Assembly (NCBI RefSeq): GCF_014288055.1
Contig: NZ_JACOPK010000014.1
Location: forward strand, 1-30,557
Direction: 5' to 3'
DNA length: 30,557 nt
DNA from: Agathobaculum hominis
Lineage (GTDB): Bacteria; Bacillota; Clostridia; Oscillospirales; Butyricicoccaceae
Shown: positions 1-9,207 of the stretch, piece by piece
How the letters are laid out: each line of letters starts with the position of its first letter
Position numbering within the stretch: the stretch's first letter is position 1
The notes under the pieces: generated by a model
Database searches by the model: none
The model's input: only the letters and a program-made list of their open reading frames with translations
Told to the model about the DNA's origin: nothing
Program-made: the position numbers and the translations under genes

Positions 1-119
1 CATGGATCTATTTTTACAGGGACTGCATCTTCTTTTGAACTGGCAGCACTTTCTTATCATTCCGGTCGGCCTCGCGCTCGGCATCGTTGTCGGCGCTATC
101 CCGGGCCTGACCTCTGACC
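1..119. repeat. Terminal direct repeat, left copy (circular join)
   Basis: These 119 bases are identical to 30439-30557. They hold the last base before the tctA start codon and the first 118 bases of tctA. An exact overlap of this kind at both ends of a contig is what an assembler leaves when it closes a circle. The reading frame also supports circularity, because the tctB-tctA operon continues across the join with a normal 15-bp gap and a good ribosome binding site. Unique length would be 30,438 bp. Confidence 0.9.
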
Positions 120-1513
120 TCGGCATCATTCTCTGTATTCCGCTGACCTACGGCATGGAGCCGACCACGGCGATCCTCATGCTGTTGGCGATCTACTGCG
201 GCGGTACCTACGGCGGCTCTATCACCGCGATCCTGATCAACACGCCGGGCACCTCGGCGAACGCCGCAACGCTGTTCGACGGCTATCCGATGGCGCGCAA
301 AGGTCAGGCATATAAAGCCTTGTCGATGGCGTTGTTTGCGTCAACCATAGGCGGCCTGCTCAGTGCGTTCGCGCTGCTGTTCCTCGCGCCGCAGATCGCA
401 AAAATTACCCTGCTGTTCGGCCCGGCGGAGTATCTGGCGCTTGCCGTATTCGGTCTGTCGGTCATTTCCGGTGTATCGAACAAGAACATTTTCAAGGGTC
501 TGATCGGCGCCTGCATCGGTATCTTCATGTCCACCATCGGCATGGACAACATCAGCGGCACGACCCGTTTCACCTTCGGCAATCTCAATCTGATGAGTGG
601 TATCGACCTCATCATTGCACTGATCGGTCTGTTTGCAATTTCCGAGATTATGATGAAATCGCAGTACAACCCGAAGCGCGACCACAAGGAAGTCAGCGCA
701 GCCTCCATCACCAAGGACAAGATCACCAGGGAAGAATACAAGCGCTGCCGCAAGCCGATCCTGCTCGGCTCACTCATCGGCATCATCATCGGCGCGACAC
801 CGGGCACCGGCGGCGGTCTGGCGGCGTTTATCTCCTACAACCAGACCAAGCAGGCCTCCAAGCATCCGGAAACCTTCGGCGAAGGCGAGATCGAAGGTGT
901 TGCAGCCTCCGAGTCCGCGAACAACGGCGCGTGCGGCGCAACCATGATCCCGATGCTGACGCTCGGCGTACCGGGCGACGGCGCGACCGCTATCCTGATG
1001 GGCGCGTTCATGATCCACGGCATGGTCCCCGGCCCGATGCTGTTCAAGGAGCAGGGCAATATTCTGTACGCGATCATGCTCGGCCTGATCGTTGTCAACG
1101 TGTTCATGTACATCATCGGCAGCGTATTCACCAAATTTTACGCGCACATCACCCGTGTTCCGTATGAGATTCTGGCGTGCATCGTTCTGACCTTCTGCAT
1201 CGCAGGTTCGTACTCGACCAATAACCGTCTGTATGATATTTATATCATCCTGATCTTCGGTATCATCTCCTACTTCCTGCGCCGCATGGATTTCCAGCTG
1301 GTTCCGATCCTTCTGGGCATCGTGCTTGGCCCTCTGGCTGAAAACAATTTCCGCCGCGCACTGCTGCTGTCCGACGGCAGCCTGAGCATCTTTGTGACCC
1401 GCCCGATCAGCCTGCTGTTCCTCGTGATCGCAGTCGCATCGGTTTCGGTATTCGCGTGGAAAAACCACAAAGCCAAGGTCGCAGAAAAGCTCGCAAAGCA
1501 GAATAAAGCGTAA
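2..1513 (+). CDS. tctA: Tripartite tricarboxylate transporter large permease TctA
   Basis: TctA is the large membrane subunit of the TctABC secondary transporters, which use a periplasmic or lipid-anchored binding protein to import tricarboxylates and other carboxylic acids. The 503-residue length is standard for the family. The protein is almost wholly hydrophobic, with about a dozen membrane segments. Glycine-proline rich TctA signatures are visible near residues 25-40 (GIVVGAIPGL) and again near 258-275 (IIGATPGTGGG), the internally repeated motif expected of the family. Its start lies at the window edge. In the circular molecule the upstream sequence is 30425-30439, with AGAGAGGAGG placed correctly before the ATG, 15 bp after tctB. 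It is the third transporter gene of the operon and is followed by a stem-loop and a secreted protein gene. Confidence 0.97.
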   Translation: MDLFLQGLHLLLNWQHFLIIPVGLALGIVVGAIPGLTSDLGIILCIPLTYGMEPTTAILMLLAIYCGGTYGGSITAILINTPGTSANAATLFDGYPMARKGQAYKALSMALFASTIGGLLSAFALLFLAPQIAKITLLFGPAEYLALAVFGLSVISGVSNKNIFKGLIGACIGIFMSTIGMDNISGTTRFTFGNLNLMSGIDLIIALIGLFAISEIMMKSQYNPKRDHKEVSAASITKDKITREEYKRCRKPILLGSLIGIIIGATPGTGGGLAAFISYNQTKQASKHPETFGEGEIEGVAASESANNGACGATMIPMLTLGVPGDGATAILMGAFMIHGMVPGPMLFKEQGNILYAIMLGLIVVNVFMYIIGSVFTKFYAHITRVPYEILACIVLTFCIAGSYSTNNRLYDIYIILIFGIISYFLRRMDFQLVPILLGIVLGPLAENNFRRALLLSDGSLSIFVTRPISLLFLVIAVASVSVFAWKNHKAKVAEKLAKQNKA

Positions 1514-1533
1514 CTGTTACTCTCTCTTTTTAC

Positions 1534-1576
1534 TTTAAGGCAGCGCTGTACTTTCCCTGGTCGGTGCTGCCTTAAA
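1534..1576 (+). promoter_or_regulatory. Intercistronic stem-loop between tctA and the secreted protein gene
   Basis: An 11-bp perfect stem, TTTAAGGCAGC (1534-1544) with GCTGCCTTAAA (1566-1576). It is not followed by a T-tract, so it looks more like a processing, stability or partial-termination element than a full terminator. It could lower expression of the downstream gene relative to tctA. Confidence 0.5.
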
Positions 1577-1604
1577 AATATGAATTTGGAAAGGATAGTA
1601 TAAC

Positions 1605-3185
1605 ATGCAGAAAACCCGTTTGAAGATTTTAAGCAGTATTATTTCTGTTTCTATGCTCTGCACGCTGAATGCAGGCGCATTTGATATTGCGCCCCGTATG
1701 ACGTACCGTACAAATGAAGTCAAATTTACCTCCGCTTCCGATATTACCATTGTGGACGGCACCTATACGCTCAATGATTTGAGCATTACCGACGGACAGG
1801 ACCCGCAGAACCGAAATTATGCAGGCAAGGTCGTTTCTCTGTCTGACGGAAAATTTACCTTTGATGTCGGTCGAAGCGGCTCTGCAAAAGTCGCGAACTG
1901 GTTCAATGATCAGATGTCCGGCTATAACAGCGACTCGGTGAATGGCGACCGAACAACATTCGATCATACGGCCGACACACTGAATTTTGCTTTTGTCGGT
2001 CAGTTAAACCTCACCATTCAGAACGCACAAATGCCGCAGGGCGAAACCGTCACGTTCCCCGATGTCGGTATTGCACAGGGAAGTACGACTTTCAGTAACA
2101 ACTGGTGGTTCGGCCAGACCTGCGGTCAGCATACAAAAGACAGCGATGGATCCGATTCTATCCTTGCGCTCGGCTCGACCGAGAAAGGCGAAACGGTATA
2201 TGCTTCTTTCCTGCGCGGCGGCAACGGCACGAATGAAATTACGCTTTCTGCACTTGCCATTCCGGAAATCGCACGCACCAAGCCGGCGCAGCTTGAAAAC
2301 GTTCAGAAAGCGTTTGCTGCTCTGCCCTTGAACGGCAGCAAAACCAATCTGAGCGGCTTCCCCGGAAGCTACGACCCGACAGTAAACCACATTCAGGGAT
2401 ATACGCCATATGTAGATCAGAACGGAAACGCTTATTCTCTCCTGACGCACAGTGTTTCTACTGCTTCCTATGCGCATATTGTGGCCGGTTTAACGAACGG
2501 CAGTGAAAAAACCGGTTTCAAAACCTATCTTGAGGGCTGGAAGCATCCGGGCGGTATTCAGGTCATGGGCGACTATCTTTTTGTTCCCTCCGAACAGGAT
2601 ACCGCCGCTCATGTTGATCTGTACGATCTGCGCTCGCTTAAAGTTGGCGAGCTGCGCCGTGTAGAGGGGTTTGATCTGTCTGTCGGACATAAAGCCGGTG
2701 CGCTCGGTGTCACGCAGTATACGGCCGCAGACGGTACGGAATATTATGTACTGATGGTCGCGCATCTGGACGGCGAAAACAGCGTCTATCACGTATACCG
2801 CGCCAATGCTGCGCAGGGTCTCGAAAACGCGCAGTTTGAAGATGTTGGCAGCTTCCCGTTTGATAAGGATTTTCAGGGCATCGGTCTGGTAACTGAAGCG
2901 AACACCAACGATATCTATATGATCGGTCTATGGTCCATAACTAGCGGTGCAACCTTCGATGATTATGCTTATCTGTATCAGCTCGATACAACGTCCTGGA
3001 CCCTCAGTGATGAACTGCAAAAAGTCCATATGACCAGTACCGGCGGCGCAGCCGGTGTCATGGGCGTTCATTTCCGCTATGGCGCCAGCGTTTACGTCAA
3101 TGATTCTGGTCATCTGATGCTTTCCGCAACCGAACGCAACTCGGTTCTCGGCAGTGCATTAACCGTGAATGACTGGATTGAATAA
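1605..3185 (+). CDS. Secreted protein of unknown function, propeller-like
   Basis: The 526-residue product has a Sec-type signal peptide: positive residues at 4-7, a hydrophobic stretch to about residue 25, then a likely cleavage after AGA near residue 26. No membrane anchor or sortase motif is seen, so it is probably released or loosely wall-associated. The rest is rich in short beta strands, Gly/Asp turns and repeated 'readout' segments (for example HPGGIQVMGDYLFVPSE near residues 306-322 and YYVLMVAHLDG near 380-390). This is the texture of beta-propeller or phytase/lactonase-like folds, but I do not recognise a named family. AAAGGA lies before the ATG, 91 bp after tctA. As last gene of the tct operon it may bind or process the substrate outside the cell; that role is inference. 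Confidence 0.75.
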   Translation: MQKTRLKILSSIISVSMLCTLNAGAFDIAPRMTYRTNEVKFTSASDITIVDGTYTLNDLSITDGQDPQNRNYAGKVVSLSDGKFTFDVGRSGSAKVANWFNDQMSGYNSDSVNGDRTTFDHTADTLNFAFVGQLNLTIQNAQMPQGETVTFPDVGIAQGSTTFSNNWWFGQTCGQHTKDSDGSDSILALGSTEKGETVYASFLRGGNGTNEITLSALAIPEIARTKPAQLENVQKAFAALPLNGSKTNLSGFPGSYDPTVNHIQGYTPYVDQNGNAYSLLTHSVSTASYAHIVAGLTNGSEKTGFKTYLEGWKHPGGIQVMGDYLFVPSEQDTAAHVDLYDLRSLKVGELRRVEGFDLSVGHKAGALGVTQYTAADGTEYYVLMVAHLDGENSVYHVYRANAAQGLENAQFEDVGSFPFDKDFQGIGLVTEANTNDIYMIGLWSITSGATFDDYAYLYQLDTTSWTLSDELQKVHMTSTGGAAGVMGVHFRYGASVYVNDSGHLMLSATERNSVLGSALTVNDWIE

Positions 3186-3225
3186 TATATCAACTCAATA
3201 GCCGCTTCCATAAAAGTTCTCCTAA

Positions 3226-3266
3226 AAAAATCTCCTGCTTCCGCATTCTGAAAGCAGGAGATTTTT
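3226..3266 (+). terminator. Rho-independent terminator of the tct operon
   Basis: A 15-bp stem, AAAAATCTCCTGCTT (about 3226-3240) with AAGCAGGAGATTTTT (3252-3266), ends in a T-run. It lies 40 bp after the secreted protein gene and also faces the convergent resolvase gene, so it probably works in both directions. Confidence 0.85.
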
Positions 3267-3369
3267 AGCATTAAAAGTGAATTTGTTCGTTCTGCCGCCG
3301 CTTTTGCGACAGTATTTTCAGAAACCACTGGTTAGCTGATTGCTGTATCAAATCGTAACTCTAGTATTA

Positions 3370-3981
<612 letters not shown>

Positions 3982-4044
3982 GTAAATTCCCCCGTTTTCC
4001 CGGTTTTGACACCGCGAGTTTTGAATATAGGTTTTGATATCTCT

Positions 4045-4073
4045 ATTATAACTTATGACGCTGAGTTTTGCAA
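4045..4073 (-). promoter_or_regulatory. Sigma-A type promoter of the resolvase
   Basis: Read on the minus strand: TTGCAA, a 17-bp spacer, then TATAAT. It lies about 64 bp upstream of the resolvase ATG and points towards it. Confidence 0.7.
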
Positions 4074-4156
4074 CCGGTAGCGAAACTTTTGTGATTTGAA
4101 CATTCTTTTTAAAGCGGATTTTCCGATCCGCTTTGTTGTCATGCCCTGATGTCGCA

Positions 4157-4201
4157 AAAGACAGCACACAGCTTGCTCTGGCTTTGCTGTGTGCTGTCTT
4201 T
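4157..4201. terminator. Perfect 16-bp hairpin upstream of the resolvase
   Basis: AAAGACAGCACACAGC (4157-4172) pairs perfectly with GCTGTGTGCTGTCTTT (4186-4201) around a 13-base loop. The T-runs are short on both strands, so it may be a bidirectional terminator or the edge of an inserted element. It sits directly before the truncated gene at 4227. Confidence 0.5.
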
Positions 4202-4226
4202 GTGAGGTTCCTTACTTGCTAACTAA

Positions 4227-4850
4227 GTGACATTGAACACAGCTCTACATGAGCTGCATTTGAGTGATGCTTCGATTGATATATTAAGAACAGGCAAGTT
4301 CAACCACCGGCTGCTGTCGGAGCTGATCTGCCACAAGGATTTCCAGCGCTTCATGCTGGATGCTGAGATTTACGTTGACCGGATCGCGGATATGCGGGTC
4401 AACGATATGAATGCCGTGCTGGAAGCCGTCCGGCAGATGGCATTGATGAAAAACGGCGGTGAGGAAAATGACCTGCACCTGCGGACGTTAGAAGTGGCGC
4501 AGATTCGGGAAGATGAATATTTCGGAAGATTGATTGCGGATGATCTGAAAGGTATTCTCCGTGACATTCGGAGTGAACACCGCCCCGACACCATGACCGC
4601 GGATGAAGTCTCCTTTGCAGAAAATATACAGAACCAATTACAGGATGCAATGAACTTTGAGGGCAGTTCCGAGGAAAGGCAAATTCGGTCATTCCTTGCT
4701 ACGTTCGGCATTGATTATGACAAACTCTCGAAAGAGCAGTTCGTCTCACTGATTGAAATACTCAAACTGTCCAAGTACCTGAAAAGCCCCATCAGCCAGC
4801 GCGGGAAAACGACCATGACCCACGGCAAGGGAAAACGGAAGAAGCGCTGA
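4227..4850 (+). CDS. Hypothetical protein, probably 5'-truncated mobile-element gene
   Basis: An open frame of 207 residues with ordinary coding character: mostly helical, acidic in the middle, and ending in a strongly basic tail (GKGKRKKR) that suggests nucleic acid contact. I recognise no family. The only start near the beginning is GTG at 4227, directly preceded by an in-frame TAA and with no clear ribosome binding site. The frame therefore begins just beside the hairpin at 4157-4201, as if an insertion had removed the true 5' end. Later in-frame ATGs (for example near 4353) could serve for a shorter product. It may be a remnant rather than an active gene. Confidence 0.5.
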   Translation: MTLNTALHELHLSDASIDILRTGKFNHRLLSELICHKDFQRFMLDAEIYVDRIADMRVNDMNAVLEAVRQMALMKNGGEENDLHLRTLEVAQIREDEYFGRLIADDLKGILRDIRSEHRPDTMTADEVSFAENIQNQLQDAMNFEGSSEERQIRSFLATFGIDYDKLSKEQFVSLIEILKLSKYLKSPISQRGKTTMTHGKGKRKKR

Positions 4851-5240
4851 AACAACGGCGGCGCTGCGGCGGGACGGGGCTTTTATATACCTCTGCTTCC
4901 TTTTCCGGACAGTCGGATTTTGCTTCTCAAAAATCCTGCATTTGTACCGCAACCCGCGTCACAAAATCCGCCTATCCTCCTGCCGCTGAAAAGCGTCTGC
5001 CAACCGCTATCTGTCCGTACAGCAGATGGCGAAGCCAGCCCCTTTCCAGTGTCAGCCGGAAGCAAAGGTATAACACACTAGACTTTCCTACGGAAAATCG
5101 TGTGCCAACAGGGATGCTGCGCGCCCCTATTGGAAACCCTGCGTCAAAGGGGATTTTCCCCTCTGAACTCCCCATATTTTCTTCGCAGACGGGTACCCAA
5201 ACTGTAAAAACGCAGTTTGGAACACCTGCTCAGAAAATGC
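4851..5240. other. Gene-free stretch, probable mobile-element remnant
   Basis: About 390 bp after the truncated gene. I find no convincing coding frame here. The content is a run of short direct and inverted words, the most ordered being the hairpin at 5074-5104. The sequence reads like the non-coding edge of an old insertion. Confidence 0.4.
5074..5104. repeat. Imperfect hairpin, possible transfer-origin remnant
   Basis: CACAC (5074-5078) pairs with GTGTG (5100-5104), and TTTCC (5084-5088) with GGAAA (5092-5096), around a TAC loop, with a small bulge between the two stem parts. Small hairpins of this size are found at nick regions of mobilisable elements, but there is no relaxase on this molecule. 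The assignment is a guess from shape alone. Confidence 0.25.
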
Positions 5241-5281
5241 AAAAGGAAGTCCGTACCGATGAGTAGCGGACTTCCTTTTTT
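5241..5281 (+). terminator. Rho-independent terminator before the restriction operon
   Basis: AAAAGGAAGTCCG (5241-5253) pairs with CGGACTTCCTTTT (5267-5279), followed by further T residues. It would stop transcription entering from the left and insulate the promoter at 5406. Confidence 0.8.
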
Positions 5282-5325
5282 GCTGACAATCTGAAATCGT
5301 TACGATACAGCTTTCGATTGTCAGC
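5282..5325. repeat. 10-bp inverted repeat
   Basis: GCTGACAATC (5282-5291) and GATTGTCAGC (5316-5325) are perfect inverted copies around 24 bases; a further GAAA/TTTC pair extends the stem past one bulged base. It sits between the terminator and the defence operon promoter. It could be a second terminator hairpin, a protein site, or the end of the inserted defence segment. Confidence 0.4.
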
Positions 5326-5405
5326 GCCGGCGAGGGGACATGATGCGTAGCAGACGACAGCCAAATTCTAATTTTATCATTAATGCAAAAATGAGAAAAT
5401 TGATA

Positions 5406-5434
5406 TTGACAGCGATGTAATTCAAGGATATACT
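5406..5434 (+). promoter_or_regulatory. Promoter of the Fic/type I restriction operon
   Basis: TTGACA (5406-5411), a 17-bp spacer and TATACT (5429-5434), about 57 bp upstream of the Fic ATG. An overlapping TATAAT at 5434-5439 would need a 22-bp spacer and is less likely. Confidence 0.75.
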
Positions 5435-5445
5435 ATAATTACATC
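5414..5445. promoter_or_regulatory. Perfect 9-bp dyad overlapping the -10 element (candidate operator)
   Basis: GATGTAATT (5414-5422) and AATTACATC (5437-5445) are perfect inverted half-sites, centre to centre 23 bp, wrapping the -10 box. This is the position and symmetry expected of a repressor operator. The first gene of the operon encodes a Fic protein with a C-terminal winged helix and is the obvious candidate ligand; that link is inference. Confidence 0.6.
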
Positions 5446-5490
5446 ATTCGATAAGATTTGATGAAATTGAAATTCAAATGAGGGCAGTGC

Positions 5491-6549
5491 ATGAGAGCGT
5501 TCGACTTCAAAACAGAATACAACAAATTGCTGACGCCAGAGATCGTGGCCTACCTGACGCAGATTCACGAATACAAGGGGCAGCAAAATCTCTTTATCGA
5601 GGCTAAAGCGGATGCGTTGTCTGAACTTCTGGAAGTTGCGAAAATTCAGAGCACAGAGGCATCTAACCGCATCGAGGGAATTATCACCACGGATGACAGA
5701 CTGAAGAAAATCGTGCGTGATAAAACAATGCCAAAAACTCGCAGTGAAAAAGAGATTGCCGGATACCGCGATGTGCTTGCAACGATTCATGAAAGCCATG
5801 ACTATATCCCGCCAAAGCCGTCCATCATTTTGCAGCTTCACCGGGATCTGTACAAATACAGCGGGAAGTCCATCGGCGGCTGCTTCAAAAATTCGGATAA
5901 CGTGATTGCCGAAGAACTGCCGGACGGTCAGCAGATTGTCCGGTTTGAGCCTGTTCCTGCGTGGGAAACGCCGGAGGCTATTACGGCGCTGTGCAGCGCA
6001 TTTGAAGCGGCTACGCAGGATGCTGAACTCGACCCGTTGCTGCTGATTCCCATCTTTATACTGGATTTTCTCTGCATCCACCCCTTCAATGACGGGAATG
6101 GCCGCATGAGCAGGCTCCTGACGCTGCTGCTCCTGTACCGCTCCGGCTATATCGTGGGCAAGTATATCAGCATTGAGAAATTGATTTCCGACACCAAGGA
6201 AACATATTACGAAGCTTTGCAGCAGAGTTCATACAACTGGCATGAGGGAACCAACGACTATGCCCCCTTTGTCACCTATATGCTGGGTGTTCTGGTGGCG
6301 GCGTACCGGGATTTCGAGAGCCGGATCGAGCTGCTGACCACCAAGGGCCTGTCCAAGCCCGACCGTGTGCGGGAGATCATCAAGAACCACCTCGGCAAGA
6401 TCACCAAGAGTGAAATCAAGGCCAAATGCCCGGATATCAGCCAGATCACCGTCCAGCGCGCACTGGCGGATTTGATAAAGTCTGGAGAAATCTTGAAAAT
6501 CGGCGGCGGACGCTACACTTCTTATACTTGGAACAGGGAGAGAGAATAA
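5491..6549 (+). CDS. Fic family protein with C-terminal winged helix
   Basis: Fic enzymes usually transfer AMP from ATP to a hydroxyl on a target protein. The 352-residue protein carries the complete active-site loop HPFNDGNGRMSR starting at His197. Upstream, residues 58-63 read SNRIEG, matching the (S/T)xxxE(G/N) inhibitory helix, so it is a class II Fic with built-in autoinhibition. The last 65 residues look like a winged helix-turn-helix (KSEIKAKCPDISQITVQRAL and a basic wing GGGRYTSY). The start has GAGGGC upstream. Its TAA is immediately followed by the hsdM ATG, so the two are translationally coupled. It may regulate the operon through the dyad at 5414-5445, or add a toxin-like or modifying activity to the restriction system. 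Confidence 0.93.
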   Translation: MRAFDFKTEYNKLLTPEIVAYLTQIHEYKGQQNLFIEAKADALSELLEVAKIQSTEASNRIEGIITTDDRLKKIVRDKTMPKTRSEKEIAGYRDVLATIHESHDYIPPKPSIILQLHRDLYKYSGKSIGGCFKNSDNVIAEELPDGQQIVRFEPVPAWETPEAITALCSAFEAATQDAELDPLLLIPIFILDFLCIHPFNDGNGRMSRLLTLLLLYRSGYIVGKYISIEKLISDTKETYYEALQQSSYNWHEGTNDYAPFVTYMLGVLVAAYRDFESRIELLTTKGLSKPDRVREIIKNHLGKITKSEIKAKCPDISQITVQRALADLIKSGEILKIGGGRYTSYTWNRERE

Positions 6550-8052
6550 ATGATTACAGGTGAACTGAAAAACAAAATCGACAGCCTCTGGGATATTTTT
6601 GCGGCGGGCGGACTGGTGAACCCGCTGGATGTTATTGAGCAGATCACCTATATGATGTTCATCCATGATCTGGATGACGCCGACAATCTCCGGACCAAGG
6701 AAGCTGCCATGCTGGGACTGCCGTATCAGAGCATTTTTGCGGATGAGGTGCAGGTCGGTGACCGTACCATCGACGGCCAGCAGCTTAAGTGGAGTGTATT
6801 CCACGATTTCCCCGCCGGAAAGATGTACAGCGTAATGCAGGAGTGGGTGTTTCCGTTCATCAAGAACCTCCACGGGGATAAGAACAGCGCCTATTCCAAG
6901 TACATGGACGATGCCATTTTCAAGCTGCCCACGCCGCTTCTGCTATCCAAAGTGGTGGATGCGCTGGACGAGATTTATCGCCTGATGAACGAATCTCAGG
7001 CGGTGGATGTGCGGGGCGATACCTATGAATATCTGCTCAGCAAAATCAGCCAGTCCGGCCGTAACGGTCAGTTCCGTACCCCACGCCATATTATCCGCAT
7101 GATGGTGGAGTTGATGGACCCGAAAGCCGATGACGTGATCTGCGACCCGGCCTGCGGTACTTCGGGTTTCTTGGTCTCGGCAGGCGAATACCTGAAGGAG
7201 CACCGCAAAGAAGAAATCTTCTTCAACCGCCAGAAGAAGGATCACTATATGAACCACATGTTTTTCGGCTACGACATGGACAGAACCATGCTCCGCATCG
7301 GCGCGATGAACATGATGACCCACGGCATTGACAATCCCTTTATCGAATACCGGGACAGCTTGTCCGATCAGAACCCGGACAAGGAAAAGTATTCTCTGAT
7401 TCTTGCCAACCCGCCGTTCAAGGGCAGCCTGGACGCAGACACCGTGTCGGCGGATCTGCTGAAAGTCTGCAAGACCAAGAAAACGGAACTGCTGTTTCTG
7501 GCTCTGTTTCTGCGGATGCTCCGCATCGGCGGACGCTGCGCCTGCATCGTCCCGGACGGCGTGCTGTTCGGCTCGTCCACGGCACACAAAGCCATCCGCA
7601 AAGAGCTGGTGGACGGCAACCGGCTGGAGGCCGTGATCTCCATGCCCTCCGGCGTGTTCAAGCCCTACGCAGGGGTGTCTACCGCGGTGCTGATCTTCAC
7701 CAAGACCGGCCACGGTGGTACAGACAATGTGTGGTTCTATGATATGACCGCCGACGGCTTTTCGCTGGACGATAAGCGCAGCCCGGTGGCAGACAACGAT
7801 ATCCCTGATATCATTGCACGGTTCCGCAATCTGGATGCCGAAAAAGACCGCCAGCGCACGGAAAAATCCTTCTTCGTGCCCAAGGCGGAGATCGTAGAAA
7901 ATGGCTATGACCTGTCCATAAATAAATACAAGAAAACCGAGTATAAGCCCGTGGAGTATCCGCCGACCAGCGAGATTTTGGCCCAGCTGAGAGAGTTGGA
8001 ACTGGAGATTGGTGAGGAAATGAGCAAGCTGGAAGAGCTGCTTGGATTGTAA
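6550..8052 (+). CDS. hsdM: Type I restriction-modification system, DNA methyltransferase subunit HsdM
   Basis: HsdM transfers a methyl group from S-adenosylmethionine to the N6 of adenine, protecting host DNA as an M2S complex and joining HsdR for cleavage. At 500 residues it has normal length. The SAM-binding motif DPACGTSGF starts at Asp199 and the catalytic NPPF at Asn287. An N-terminal helical region (HsdM_N, about residues 1-150) precedes the methylase fold, and a helical tail (QLRELELEIGEEMSKLEELL) would contact HsdS. It starts directly at the Fic stop codon and is followed by hsdS after 11 bp. Confidence 0.97.
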   Translation: MITGELKNKIDSLWDIFAAGGLVNPLDVIEQITYMMFIHDLDDADNLRTKEAAMLGLPYQSIFADEVQVGDRTIDGQQLKWSVFHDFPAGKMYSVMQEWVFPFIKNLHGDKNSAYSKYMDDAIFKLPTPLLLSKVVDALDEIYRLMNESQAVDVRGDTYEYLLSKISQSGRNGQFRTPRHIIRMMVELMDPKADDVICDPACGTSGFLVSAGEYLKEHRKEEIFFNRQKKDHYMNHMFFGYDMDRTMLRIGAMNMMTHGIDNPFIEYRDSLSDQNPDKEKYSLILANPPFKGSLDADTVSADLLKVCKTKKTELLFLALFLRMLRIGGRCACIVPDGVLFGSSTAHKAIRKELVDGNRLEAVISMPSGVFKPYAGVSTAVLIFTKTGHGGTDNVWFYDMTADGFSLDDKRSPVADNDIPDIIARFRNLDAEKDRQRTEKSFFVPKAEIVENGYDLSINKYKKTEYKPVEYPPTSEILAQLRELELEIGEEMSKLEELLGL

Positions 8053-8063
8053 TGGAGTGAAAT

Positions 8064-9197
8064 ATGGCGAAATATAAACTGGGTGATATAGCCCCCATTC
8101 AGCAAGGAAGTGTTCCAGAAAGCGAATCATATTGGCTGCTAAATCTAGATATGGTGGAAAGCAACACAGGGCATATCTATGAGCGTTTGTATGTTCCTTT
8201 CGATAAAGTCGGAACCTCAACCATCGCATTTGATACTAATAATGTTCTCTATTCTAAATTACGTCCATATCTAAACAAAGTTGTTATCCCTGATTGCCCT
8301 GGGTATGCAACTTCAGAAATGCTTCCACTGAAGCCTAATAAAAACTATATTACGAGAGAATATCTTACATATTTTCTACGGTCACCAAAATTTGTGGCAT
8401 ATATAAACGAAAAAACAAGCGGTGCCAAAATGCCACGGGCCAATAGTTCAGATTTAAAATCTGTAGAGATAGAATGCCCCACATTAGAAAATCAGCGACA
8501 TATTACCAGCGAATTTGATAGAATAATCTCAATCGTTCGATTGCGTCAACAGCAGCTTCAAAAGATGGACGAGCTTGTCAAAGCCCGATTTGTCGAGATG
8601 TTTGGTGATCCAATGACTGATATTTCCAAGTGGAGCACATCGACTATCGGAGAGCAGTTCAATGTGACTAGCGGTGGAACTCCCGCCACAGGAGAAAAGG
8701 CATATTGGGAAAATGGAACAATCCCCTGGATAGGTTCTAACATGTGCCAAGACACGATACTGAGTGGAAATGACGGGAAATTCATTACAGAAGAAGGTTA
8801 CACACATTCGTCAGCAAAATGGTTTCATAAAGGAACGGTGCTGGTTGCATTGGTTGGCGCGACCATCGGGAAAACCGCATTACTGCGATTTGATACCACA
8901 ACCAACCAGAATATCGCAGCAATTGATGTAAACAATAATGTAGCATTTTCATCAGAATTCGTTTTCTATCACATGCAGATGCTCTATTCAAAGTTCATGG
9001 AGATAGGGAGCGGAAAGTTTAAAATGGCAAATCAAGGATTTATACGGCAGTTACCTTTAATTTGCCCCCCGATTGAACTGCAGGATCAATTCGCGGCCTT
9101 CGTCGAGCAGACCGACAAATCAAAAGTTGCCGTACAGAAGGCATTGGACGAAGCACAGCTGCTGTTTGACAGTCTGATGCAGAAATATTTTGGGTGA
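8064..9197 (+). CDS. hsdS: Type I restriction-modification system, specificity subunit HsdS
   Basis: HsdS recognises the bipartite DNA target through two target recognition domains separated by helical spacers. The 377-residue protein shows this layout: first recognition domain about residues 1-145, central conserved helix (RLRQQQLQKMDELVKARFVE, about 155-175), second domain about 185-330 beginning with the typical TIGEQFNVTSGGTP, then a C-terminal helix. It has TGGAG before the ATG. Base composition is clearly more A+T-rich than flanking hsdM and hsdR, the usual sign of exchange of specificity genes. The target sequence cannot be read from the sequence. Confidence 0.95.
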   Translation: MAKYKLGDIAPIQQGSVPESESYWLLNLDMVESNTGHIYERLYVPFDKVGTSTIAFDTNNVLYSKLRPYLNKVVIPDCPGYATSEMLPLKPNKNYITREYLTYFLRSPKFVAYINEKTSGAKMPRANSSDLKSVEIECPTLENQRHITSEFDRIISIVRLRQQQLQKMDELVKARFVEMFGDPMTDISKWSTSTIGEQFNVTSGGTPATGEKAYWENGTIPWIGSNMCQDTILSGNDGKFITEEGYTHSSAKWFHKGTVLVALVGATIGKTALLRFDTTTNQNIAAIDVNNNVAFSSEFVFYHMQMLYSKFMEIGSGKFKMANQGFIRQLPLICPPIELQDQFAAFVEQTDKSKVAVQKALDEAQLLFDSLMQKYFG

Positions 9198-9207
9198 GGT
9201 GTATATT

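Noticed and set aside
770..1468. Minus-strand frame of 232 codons inside tctA
   Set aside because: Low-complexity, charged composition with many His and Asp residues, typical of an antisense shadow; the plus strand encodes a clear TctA.
5491..6549. Doc/Fic toxin-antitoxin pair
   Set aside because: No small antitoxin gene adjoins it; the inhibitory motif is in the Fic protein itself, and the gene is coupled to hsdM.
8064..9197. Phase-variable hsdS locus
   Set aside because: Only one hsdS gene is present, with no partial second copy or inverted repeats within it, and the tyrosine recombinase lies over 7 kb away.
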